Shown: one piece after another, positions 1 through 5,550 of the stretch
Position numbering within the stretch: position 1 is the first letter of the stretch
How the letters are laid out: each line of letters opens with the position of its first letter
Origin: an uncultured Clostridia bacterium
Lineage (GTDB): Bacteria; Bacillota; Clostridia; Oscillospirales; Ruminococcaceae
Assembly (NCBI GenBank): GCA_937893735.1
Contig: CALBGD010000210.1
Coordinates: 1 to 5,550, forward strand
DNA: 5,550 nucleotides
Direction: 5' to 3'
Translations under genes and position numbers: made by a program
Notes under the pieces: model-generated
What the model was told of the DNA's origin: nothing
The model's database searches: none
Seen by the model: only the letters and a program-made list of their open reading frames with translations

Positions 1-38
1 CCACACTGCGACTAGGCTTTGTGCCTGTCGCAGTGTGG
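1..38 (-). terminator. Strong inverted repeat at the window edge, candidate terminator of the glycosyltransferase transcript
   Basis: CCACACTGCGAC (1-12) and GTCGCAGTGTGG (27-38) are perfect reverse complements. AGGC (14-17) and GCCT (23-26) add four more pairs past a one-base bulge, leaving a 5-base loop. It begins about 43 bases after the glycosyltransferase stop codon. Bases beyond position 1, where a minus-strand T-tract would lie, are outside the window, and no T-run follows on the plus strand. A terminator is therefore likely but unproven; a repeated palindromic element is the alternative. Confidence 0.5.
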
Positions 39-81
39 AGTGACGACGCAGATGTGCCTTTATCGACAGCCAGAAGTATAT

Positions 82-1125
82 TTATTTGCCTTTCCTGTCT
101 GAATCCCGCACCATAGTGTAGAAATCGTCCCACATCTTCGCAACGTGTTCGCGGGAGTAGAACTGATTTCCGCGCTTGGAAGCCCCGCACTGCTGCGCGT
201 AGTATTCCTTATCGGTGCTGAGCCGCTTTATCTCCTCGATGAAGCCGTCGACATTGTCAGATTTACTGTAAAAATCGAACAGGATATCCGGGTAGATGTC
301 AAGGTCGCGCAGGAGTATCGGGATATTCACGCACATGGATTCCAGTATCGTCATGGGGAAAAGCTCCTCGAAGCTCGGCAGGAACATCATGTCCCCGAGG
401 TTGTAAACCTCGTTCATGTTCTCGCGGTCGATTATTCCGAGCAGCCTTACGTTAGCCGGGGGATTCTCGCGTATCTTCTTTATCTCCTCGAAGCCGTCGG
501 TTATCCTGCCGAATGAGAAGCCGCCCGCCCACACGAACTGTATCTCCGGCATACGCCTGGCTATCTCGATAAAGTCGAACACGCCCTTGCGCACCTGGAG
601 CTGACCCGCGCAGACCACCGTAAACTTCCCGCGCTCAACGCCGTATTTGTCGCGGAGCTTCGCCTTTGCCTCCGGGGAAACCGGGTGGAAATCCTTGGAG
701 GAAACGTAGTTCGGGATATATGTGACCTTCTCCCGGGGAACGCCGTAGTGCTCCAGCCTGCCGATGAAGTACGGGTTTACGGTCACCAGGTAGTCCATAC
801 TCTTGTAGAATTTCAGCATATAGCTGTAAAAAATCTTCTTGATGGGTCTGGGGAGGTTCACGCTGGTCTCCACGGTCTCCGGCAGCATATGGACGTACCC
901 CACGGATTTGCCGCGGCTGGTCATGTAGTGCTTCTTCAGCAGAAAATCCGGGTTTATCGTATGATAATGCGTAATGTCAGCCTTGATGTTCTTGTTTATC
1001 GTGACCTCGAACTTGTCCGCAAGCTCAGTGGAAACAAGCGCGACCTGCTCAAGATATGCGGAGCCTACGCCCTGCCCCTTTACGCTTGTCGCCATGGACA
1101 TCATATTAATAGTGGTCTTTTTCAT
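82..1125 (-). CDS. GT4 family glycosyltransferase, resembling CpoA/LafB glycolipid synthases
   Basis: A 347-residue protein with the two-domain GT-B layout and no signal peptide or clear membrane span. The N-terminal half has GQGVGSAYLEQV (17-28), DITHYHTINPD (50-60) and GYVHMLPETVE (76-86). The C-terminal, nucleotide-sugar-binding half has AGQLQVRKG (173-181), WAGGFSFG (199-206), and FEELFPMTILE (252-262) with the GT4 EX7E pair at E254 and E262. From memory these blocks closely follow pneumococcal CpoA and Listeria LafB, peripheral membrane enzymes that add the second hexose to glucosyl-diacylglycerol for membrane glycolipids or lipoteichoic acid anchors. A diacylglycerol glycolipid role is therefore likely, but the sugar donor and acceptor are inferred. 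An in-frame TGA four codons upstream rules out a longer form. The Shine-Dalgarno is weak: GAGAG lies 6 bases away, and a better AGGAG lies 14 bases away. It is probably co-transcribed with the helicase. The usual first-step partner (LafA-like) is not in view. Confidence 0.85.
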   Translation of the reverse strand: MKKTTINMMSMATSVKGQGVGSAYLEQVALVSTELADKFEVTINKNIKADITHYHTINPDFLLKKHYMTSRGKSVGYVHMLPETVETSVNLPRPIKKIFYSYMLKFYKSMDYLVTVNPYFIGRLEHYGVPREKVTYIPNYVSSKDFHPVSPEAKAKLRDKYGVERGKFTVVCAGQLQVRKGVFDFIEIARRMPEIQFVWAGGFSFGRITDGFEEIKKIRENPPANVRLLGIIDRENMNEVYNLGDMMFLPSFEELFPMTILESMCVNIPILLRDLDIYPDILFDFYSKSDNVDGFIEEIKRLSTDKEYYAQQCGASKRGNQFYSREHVAKMWDDFYTMVRDSDRKGK

Positions 1126-1157
1126 GTACTGCTCTCACGCTCCTGTCTGTTAAAGCC

Positions 1158-3506
1158 TTACAGCTTCTCAATCCGGGCGAAATTCGCCATTACCTTCTTT
1201 GTCTGACCGTTGTCGAAATTAATTGTGAGCATTGTATCGTTGCCCATGCGCTTCGCGTCTGCGACGGTTCCCTGTCCGAATACGTTATGCTTTACCCTGT
1301 CGCCGGAGGCAAACACCGTGCCGGTAACGACCGGAGTCGGCTTCGTGACCATCTTCGCGGCCTCCTGTGCGAGATAGTTCGGCTTTTCAGGCTTCTTCCA
1401 CGGGGTCGCGGGCTTTACGCGCTCGCCGCTCTTTTCTATCAGATTCTCCGGTATCTCGCGGATAAACGTGGAAAGCCTGTTCCTCATGGTCTGACCGTAC
1501 AGCACACGGTAGGAGGTGTGCGTTACATAAAGCGTCCGCTTTGCGCGGGTTATGGCAACGTAGGCAAGGCGGCGCTCCTCCTCCATCTCGGCGGGATCGT
1601 TTATGCTGCGGTAGCTCGGGAATATGTTGTCCTCGGCGCCCACAAGGAACACCGTGTCGAACTCCAGACCCTTTGCGCTGTGCATGGTCATGAGAGATAC
1701 CCTGTCCGCTTCCTCGTCGTAATTGTCGAGGTCGGAGACCAGCGCCACCTGCTCCAGAAAATCAGGGAGAGTGGTGTCGGGGTTCTCCTCCAGCATATTC
1801 AGCGCGTTGGATTTCAGCTCGTTGATGTTCTCGATCCTGCCTGTGCCCTCCTCGCCGAGAGCCTGCATCGCCTTTATGTAGCCGGATTTCTCAGCGACCG
1901 CGTCGATTAGCTCGTCCAGCCGCAGGGAATCTGCAAGCTCGTCCAGCTCGTCAAAGAGGTTGGCGGCGGCCTTAAGCGCGGCGGATTTCCTTGCGAGGGT
2001 CTCAAACTGCGAGGCTTCGCGGCAGACCTCCACCGGGGACATACGCAGCCCCTCGGAAAGCCGGATTATCTCCTCCACTGTCGCTTCGCCTATCCCGCGC
2101 TTGGGCTCGTTGATTATCCTGCGGAAGCGCACGGTGTCGTAGGGGTTGTTCAGCACCGCCAGATAGGACATGATGTCCTTTATCTCCTTGCGGTCGTAGA
2201 AGCGCAGACCTCCCACGATGGTGTAGGGAATGCCGGAGCGCGCCAGCGTGTTCTCAAAGCTTCTTGACTGGGAGTTTGTGCGGTACAGCAGCGCGTAATC
2301 GGTGTAGTGCTTCCCGTTCTTCACGCCGTCAAGGATAGTGTCGGCAACGAAGCGCGCCTCGGATATCTCGCTCTCGAAATTGCAGCATTTTATCTTGTCG
2401 CCCTCGCCGAGGTCTGACCACAGCGCCTTGTCCTTGCGCTGCTTGTTGTTGCGGATAACCGCGTTCGCAGCGTTCAGGATATTCTCGGTGGAGCGGTAGT
2501 TCTGCTCAAGCCGTATGACCTCGCAGCCGGGATACTGCTTCTCAAAGCTGAGGATATTCTCTATGGTAGCGCCGCGGAAACGGTAGATGGACTGGTCGTC
2601 GTCGCCGACAACGCAGAGGTTCCCGTTGTCCCCCGCCAGCAGGGAAATAAGCCTGTACTGCGCAACGTTGGTGTCCTGATACTCGTCCACCATGATGTAC
2701 TTGTACAGATGGCGGTAGTGGTCGAGCACGTCCGGGAAGTTCTCGAACAGCTTTACGGTGAGGAAGATGATGTCGTCAAAATCCACCGCGCTTGCCGCAC
2801 GGAGCGCGCTCTGATACAGCGTGTAGACCTCTGCGCACTTCTTGTCCATCAGCTCTCCGGAAGCCTGCGCCATGGGTGCGAATTCCTCTGGGGAGATCAT
2901 CTGGTCCTTGCAGCGGGAGATCTTATTCTTGAACACCTTGGGGTTGAACACCTTTTCGTCCAGCTCCAGCTTCTTCATCGCGTCCTTTATAACGCGCTTG
3001 GAGTCGTCCTCGTCGTAGATGGTGAAGCTGCTCTGATAGCCGAGGTTCTCTATCTCCCGGCGGAGTATCTTCACGCAGGCGGAGTGGAACGTTGACGCGT
3101 TTATCTTCTCCGCGCCCTCGCCTATCATGTCGATAAGGCGCTGCTTCAGCTCGCCCGCCGCCTTGTTCGTGAAGGTTATCGCAAGGATATTCCACGGATT
3201 CACGGGGTTCACGGAGATTATCTCCGCTAGGCGCTCAGCGTTCTCCGGGGTCTTTTCAAGGCTCGGGAAATCCGCGAGGAACTGCTCCTCCTCCGGGGTT
3301 ATGCCGCGCTCCTCAGTGTCGAGGTAGGCATTGCCGAATCTCATCATGTTCGCGATACGGTTGCAGAGCACCGTTGTCTTTCCGCTGCCTGCGCCCGCGA
3401 TTATCAGAACTGCGCCGTTCACCTTGAATACAGCCTTGCGCTGCATTTCGTTCGTCCTTGAGAAAAAGCTGGTAAGCGCATTGCGCTTTAGGGTGTTGTA
3501 ATCCAA
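1158..3506 (-). CDS. pcrA: ATP-dependent 3'-5' DNA helicase, PcrA/UvrD type (superfamily 1A)
   Basis: A 782-residue protein with the full set of superfamily 1A motifs: Q-motif-like NEMQRKAV (19-26), Walker A AGAGSGKT (37-44), motif Ia AITFTNKAA (109-117), Walker B VDEYQDTN (273-280), motif III VVGDDDQSIYRFRGA (299-313), motif IV LEQNYRSTENIL (333-344), motif V MTMHSAKGLEFDTVFL (606-621) and motif VI EEERRLAYVAITRAK (642-656). The end (GDRVKHNVFGQGTV, 735-748) matches the Tudor-like domain with which PcrA/UvrD contacts RNA polymerase. PcrA unwinds DNA in nucleotide excision repair, clears RecA and resolves replication-transcription conflicts in the cytoplasm. The length exceeds the usual 720-740 residues, mostly because of an acidic insertion of about 40 residues between Walker A and motif Ia (about 58-100). 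The start is TTG, supported by AGGAAGG 8 bases upstream. All catalytic residues appear intact. A second UvrD-like paralogue elsewhere in the genome cannot be excluded. The glycosyltransferase follows after 32 bases. Confidence 0.95.
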   Translation of the reverse strand: MDYNTLKRNALTSFFSRTNEMQRKAVFKVNGAVLIIAGAGSGKTTVLCNRIANMMRFGNAYLDTEERGITPEEEQFLADFPSLEKTPENAERLAEIISVNPVNPWNILAITFTNKAAGELKQRLIDMIGEGAEKINASTFHSACVKILRREIENLGYQSSFTIYDEDDSKRVIKDAMKKLELDEKVFNPKVFKNKISRCKDQMISPEEFAPMAQASGELMDKKCAEVYTLYQSALRAASAVDFDDIIFLTVKLFENFPDVLDHYRHLYKYIMVDEYQDTNVAQYRLISLLAGDNGNLCVVGDDDQSIYRFRGATIENILSFEKQYPGCEVIRLEQNYRSTENILNAANAVIRNNKQRKDKALWSDLGEGDKIKCCNFESEISEARFVADTILDGVKNGKHYTDYALLYRTNSQSRSFENTLARSGIPYTIVGGLRFYDRKEIKDIMSYLAVLNNPYDTVRFRRIINEPKRGIGEATVEEIIRLSEGLRMSPVEVCREASQFETLARKSAALKAAANLFDELDELADSLRLDELIDAVAEKSGYIKAMQALGEEGTGRIENINELKSNALNMLEENPDTTLPDFLEQVALVSDLDNYDEEADRVSLMTMHSAKGLEFDTVFLVGAEDNIFPSYRSINDPAEMEEERRLAYVAITRAKRTLYVTHTSYRVLYGQTMRNRLSTFIREIPENLIEKSGERVKPATPWKKPEKPNYLAQEAAKMVTKPTPVVTGTVFASGDRVKHNVFGQGTVADAKRMGNDTMLTINFDNGQTKKVMANFARIEKL

Positions 3507-3514
3507 ATCTGTTA

Positions 3515-3521
3515 CCTTCCT
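3515..3521 (-). promoter_or_regulatory. Ribosome binding site that supports a TTG start for the helicase
   Basis: AGGAAGG on the minus strand lies 8 bases before TTG at 3506-3504. No ATG or GTG sits at suitable spacing. The next in-frame ATG is residue 21, which would remove the leader that precedes the Q-motif-like segment, so the TTG is preferred. Confidence 0.7.
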
Positions 3522-3531
3522 TTATTTCTTT

Positions 3532-3570
3532 GACGGCGCCGCAGTGGAAAAATCGTCCTGCGCCGCCGTC
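3532..3570 (-). other. GC-rich hairpin in the leader of the helicase gene
   Basis: The arms GACGGCGGCGCA (3570-3559) and TGCGGCGCCGTC (3543-3532) pair over 11 of 12 positions, with one G/G mismatch. The loop of 15 bases could be closed further by GGA/TCC. No T-run follows on either strand, so it does not look like a standard terminator. It ends about 10 bases before the helicase Shine-Dalgarno sequence, so in the RNA it would be a structured 5' leader or intercistronic element. Its role is unknown; transcript stability or translation control are possibilities. Confidence 0.55.
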
Positions 3571-3584
3571 CTTATAAAACACGG

Positions 3585-3616
3585 AAAATGCTGGGCGGCT
3601 CTCACCGCCCGGCATT
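3585..3616 (-). terminator. Probable intrinsic terminator after the SPFH gene
   Basis: Read on the minus strand, AATGC-C-GGGCGG, a TGAGAG loop, and CCGCCC-A-GCATT form a stem of 11 Watson-Crick pairs with one C/A mismatch. It runs into TTTT (3588-3585), followed by CCGTG and another TTTT. It begins about 20 bases after the SPFH stop codon. The T-tract is short and interrupted, so termination may be partial. The opposite strand has no T-run after the stem. Confidence 0.6.
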
Positions 3617-3634
3617 CTCTGGGATATTATCTCT

Positions 3635-4552
3635 TTATTCGGCGCTGTTGGCTGTGCTGGTCGTCCCGGACTTCACGGAAACGGAGCTTCCGTCAAGTGA
3701 CACGAACGGATTTACCTCGCTGCCTATCGCCTGCGGAAGTACGCCGTTCCAGTTCTCTATCTTGAGGTAGTCAATGTAGTTCGGGCTCTTTGCGAGCTGC
3801 TCCTGCACCGCCTTGATAGAGTAAGCCTCCGCGTCCGCCTTTATCTTCTGGGAGTCTGCGTCCGCCTGCGCCGCTATGACCTTCTGCTTCGCCTCTTCTT
3901 CCTTTTCGGCGGTCTTGTTCTGCATTTTCAGCGCGTCCTGCGCAGCGATGACCTTCGCCTGAATGGACTGCTCGAAAGCGTCCTCAAACGCGAGGTTCTC
4001 GATGGCGAAAGCTGTAACGATAATTCCCTGCGGCTCGAGGGTCTTTTTCAGGGACTCGTATATCGCGTTCTGAACGTCGGAGCGGTTCTGCACCAGATCC
4101 TCAGCCTTTACCTTGCCTATCTCGTCCTTGGAGATCTTCGCAACATTCGGAACGAGCAGCTTGGTTTCAACGTTGTTTATGCCTATGGACCTGATTATCT
4201 CGGGGAGCTTGGTGCCGTCATAGTAGTAGTTAAGCTTCAGCCCGAGGTTATCCACGGTCTGCGTGTCGCTGGTGTAGGCGTCCGTCTGGACTGAGTATAT
4301 CTGCTCGCGGGTGTCCACCTGCTGTATCTCCTCAATGAACGGAATGTGCATATTCAGCCCGGCGGAAAGGTCGCTGGAAACTATCTTTCCGAACTGGTAC
4401 TTAACGCCGATGTAGCCCTCGTTGACTACCGTGAAGCAGTTGAAAAGCATAACTATCACCAGCAGTGCGATAACTCCGATGAGCACCCACACGCCGTAGC
4501 TCTTTTTGCATGAATTGCCCTTGTTTTCTGTTGTGAACTGTGTTGCAGCCAT
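3635..4552 (-). CDS. SPFH/Band 7 (prohibitin/stomatin-like) membrane protein
   Basis: A 305-residue protein with one N-terminal membrane segment at about 20-40, preceded by Lys residues (KGNSCKKS), so an N-in signal anchor is likely. The SPFH/Band 7 domain follows, from TVVNEGYIGVKYQFGKIV at 41-58 through AGLNMHIPFIEEIQQVDTREQ at 64-84, to about 205. Residues 195-255 are rich in Ala, Lys, Glu and Gln (AKVIAAQDALKMQNKTAEKEEE, KVIAAQADADSQKIKADAEA) and should form the long helix/coiled coil by which SPFH proteins assemble into rings. The end carries WNGVLPQAIGS (268-278), a motif typical of prohibitin-like members, and a Ser/Thr-rich tail. Family members scaffold membrane microdomains or modulate membrane proteases such as FtsH; which applies here cannot be read from sequence. 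No NfeD-type partner gene is adjacent. It probably shares a transcript with the gene upstream, and a hairpin 20 bases after the stop may end that transcript. Confidence 0.9.
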   Translation of the reverse strand: MAATQFTTENKGNSCKKSYGVWVLIGVIALLVIVMLFNCFTVVNEGYIGVKYQFGKIVSSDLSAGLNMHIPFIEEIQQVDTREQIYSVQTDAYTSDTQTVDNLGLKLNYYYDGTKLPEIIRSIGINNVETKLLVPNVAKISKDEIGKVKAEDLVQNRSDVQNAIYESLKKTLEPQGIIVTAFAIENLAFEDAFEQSIQAKVIAAQDALKMQNKTAEKEEEAKQKVIAAQADADSQKIKADAEAYSIKAVQEQLAKSPNYIDYLKIENWNGVLPQAIGSEVNPFVSLDGSSVSVKSGTTSTANSAE

Positions 4553-4557
4553 TTTGT

Positions 4558-4563
4558 CTCCTT
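4558..4563 (-). promoter_or_regulatory. Ribosome binding site of the SPFH gene
   Basis: AAGGAG on the minus strand lies 5 bases before the ATG at 4552. It is a near-consensus Shine-Dalgarno sequence and fixes the start of the SPFH gene. It lies in the 47-base gap after the dehydratase-related gene, where I see no convincing promoter or terminator. Confidence 0.8.
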
Positions 4564-4599
4564 ATTCAGTGAATTCCGTATCCGGTCGTTTTAATCGTC

Positions 4600-5550
4600 T
4601 CAGACGTTCGGTCCCGCCGTTACAAGCTTGGAATACTGGTCGTCCATCTGGATATTCACGGTATCCCTGCGGCTTATTCCCGCGTTTGCGTAAGCCTGCG
4701 TCAGCATGAGCTTTATTCTGTTGATCTGGTTTACCTCGGAAGCGCCGGGGTCGAAATCCACGGCTACGATGTTGCTCTCCGGGTGCTGTCTGCGCAGCTC
4801 TCCAATAACGCCCTTGCCGGTGACGTGGTTGGGCAGGCAGGCGAACGGCTGTACGCACACGATGTTCGGAACTCCCTCGCCGATGAGCTCCAGCATTTCC
4901 GCTGAAAGGAACCAGCCCTCGCCCGCGATGTTTCCGGGGGATACGATGGAACGCACGGATTCGCGCATTTCAAAGATGTCGCCGGGGCAGCCGAATTTCG
5001 TGCCCTTTACCGCGCTGCGGTAGCTCTTTTCCATGAAGCGGAACGCCTTTATCGCCGCGTTCTCCGCGAACTCCTTTTTAAGCGTTGTGTAGAGCAGCTC
5101 ACGCTTGGTCTTTCCGTGGGAGCAGATGTAGTAGAAGAATCCCATCAGGTCGGGAACTACTACCTCGCAGCCCTCGTTTTCCAGCAGACCGATTATATTG
5201 TTGTTTGCCACCGGGTGGAACTTTACAAGGATCTCGCCGACAAGTCCGACGCGCGGCTTCTTTATGTCGAGCACCGGGAACTCCGAGAAGTCCTTGACTA
5301 TCGCGCGGACGTTCTTGTTGAACCGCGGCAGCGACGTATATTTCAGCTCCGCGCGGAGGAACGTGCGCCACTTTTCGTAGAGCGCGTTCGCGCTTCCCTT
5401 TGAAGCCTCGTACGGGCGAACTTTATACAGGCATCTCGACAGTACGTCGCCATAGATTATCGCCATGAACGCGCGTATAGCAAGAGGTATGGTCAGCTTG
5501 AAGCCGCTCTGCTTCTCCAGACCTACTACGTTAAGGGAGATAAGCGGGAT
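4600..5550 (-). CDS. 2-hydroxyacyl-CoA dehydratase/activase-related protein, C-terminal part (gene runs off the right edge)
   Basis: The frame is open to the window edge, so only the last 316 residues are present. The ATG at 5466 is internal: the 28 codons before it encode family-like sequence (PLISLNVVGLEKQSGFKLT). Counting from the first visible residue, I see VGLVGEILVKFHPVANNNI at 101-119, GWFLSAEM at 212-219, the Cys/His-bearing QPFACLPNHVTGKG at 234-247, and DFDPGASEVNQINRIKLML at 265-283. These match the C-terminal region of the roughly 1,400-residue proteins that join BcrA/BadF-type ATPase activase domains to a DUF2229/HgdB-like region in anaerobic Firmicutes. Relatives of the activase use ATP to inject an electron into an iron-sulfur dehydratase; the substrate of this fused family is not established, so no reaction is assigned. 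Cysteines at 128, 143, 188, 232 and 238 are candidate cluster ligands, which is inference. The gene ends 47 bases before the SPFH start, suggesting co-transcription. Confidence 0.85.
   Translation of the reverse strand: MPLISLNVVGLEKQSGFKLTIPLAIRAFMAIIYGDVLSRCLYKVRPYEASKGSANALYEKWRTFLRAELKYTSLPRFNKNVRAIVKDFSEFPVLDIKKPRVGLVGEILVKFHPVANNNIIGLLENEGCEVVVPDLMGFFYYICSHGKTKRELLYTTLKKEFAENAAIKAFRFMEKSYRSAVKGTKFGCPGDIFEMRESVRSIVSPGNIAGEGWFLSAEMLELIGEGVPNIVCVQPFACLPNHVTGKGVIGELRRQHPESNIVAVDFDPGASEVNQINRIKLMLTQAYANAGISRRDTVNIQMDDQYSKLVTAGPNV

Noticed and set aside
39..81. Possible small gene or regulatory site between the glycosyltransferase stop and the edge hairpin
   Set aside because: Only 43 bases, with no start codon plus ribosome binding site and no motif I recognise.
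685..1206. Plus-strand open frame of 173 codons opposite the glycosyltransferase
   Set aside because: It is antisense to a clear GT4 gene and runs past its start into the helicase end, with no domain or good ribosome binding site. The other plus-strand frames at 145-516, 2709-3095, 4706-5023 and 5116-5403 were rejected on the same grounds.
1287..1910. Plus-strand open frame of 207 codons inside the helicase gene
   Set aside because: It lies wholly antisense to a helicase with all motifs intact. Its translation has low-complexity His/Arg/Leu/Val-rich composition and no recognisable domain, as expected from the opposite strand of GC-rich coding DNA.
3572..3577. TATAAG as a -10 box for a helicase promoter on the minus strand
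   Set aside because: The position about 17 bases upstream reads AGCCGC inside the terminator stem, with no -35 resemblance and no extended -10 TG.
4600..5466. A complete 288-residue gene starting at the ATG at 5466
   Set aside because: The frame stays open for 28 more codons to the edge with sequence typical of the family, so this ATG is internal and the gene is partial.
1..5550. CRISPR array, transposon, phage, toxin-antitoxin or other defence system
   Set aside because: No spaced direct repeats, transposase or integrase motifs, tRNA-like folds or small paired genes are visible. Coding density and gene content look like core chromosome.

Overview
The window holds four genes, all on the minus strand. 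They read from right to left: the 3' end of a very large 2-hydroxyacyl-CoA dehydratase/activase-related gene, an SPFH (prohibitin/stomatin-type) membrane protein, a PcrA/UvrD-type DNA helicase, and a GT4 glycosyltransferase resembling the glycolipid enzymes CpoA/LafB. The organism is probably a Gram-positive anaerobe of the Clostridia, perhaps near Ruminococcus/Oscillospiraceae. The reasons are the Firmicutes-type PcrA with a C-terminal Tudor-like segment, the glycolipid synthase otherwise known from low-GC Gram-positives, the anaerobe-associated dehydratase/activase family, strong AGGAG-type ribosome binding sites, and GC-rich third codon positions. The genus-level placement is inference only.

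Layout. Positions 5550-4600 encode the last 316 residues of the dehydratase/activase protein, and the gene starts outside the window. After a 47-base gap with a good Shine-Dalgarno sequence comes the SPFH gene (4552-3635). The 128-base gap 3634-3507 holds a terminator-like hairpin just after the SPFH stop, then a second GC-rich hairpin just before the helicase ribosome binding site. The helicase (3506-1158) starts at TTG. The glycosyltransferase (1125-82) follows after 32 bases and is probably co-transcribed with the helicase. Positions 81-1 are non-coding and end in a 12-bp perfect inverted repeat with an internal loop region, a candidate terminator cut off by the window edge.

How they fit together. 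The layout suggests two transcription units: dehydratase-related gene plus SPFH, then helicase plus glycosyltransferase. The hairpin after SPFH may let some transcription through. No shared pathway is evident. The SPFH protein and glycosyltransferase both act at the membrane, the helicase serves DNA repair and transcription-replication conflict, and the dehydratase-related protein belongs to a radical-enzyme-associated family of unsettled role. I see no mobile element, CRISPR array, tRNA, rRNA or defence system. The window looks like ordinary chromosome, and the points worth a second look are the intergenic hairpins, the helicase insertion and the glycolipid enzyme's context.
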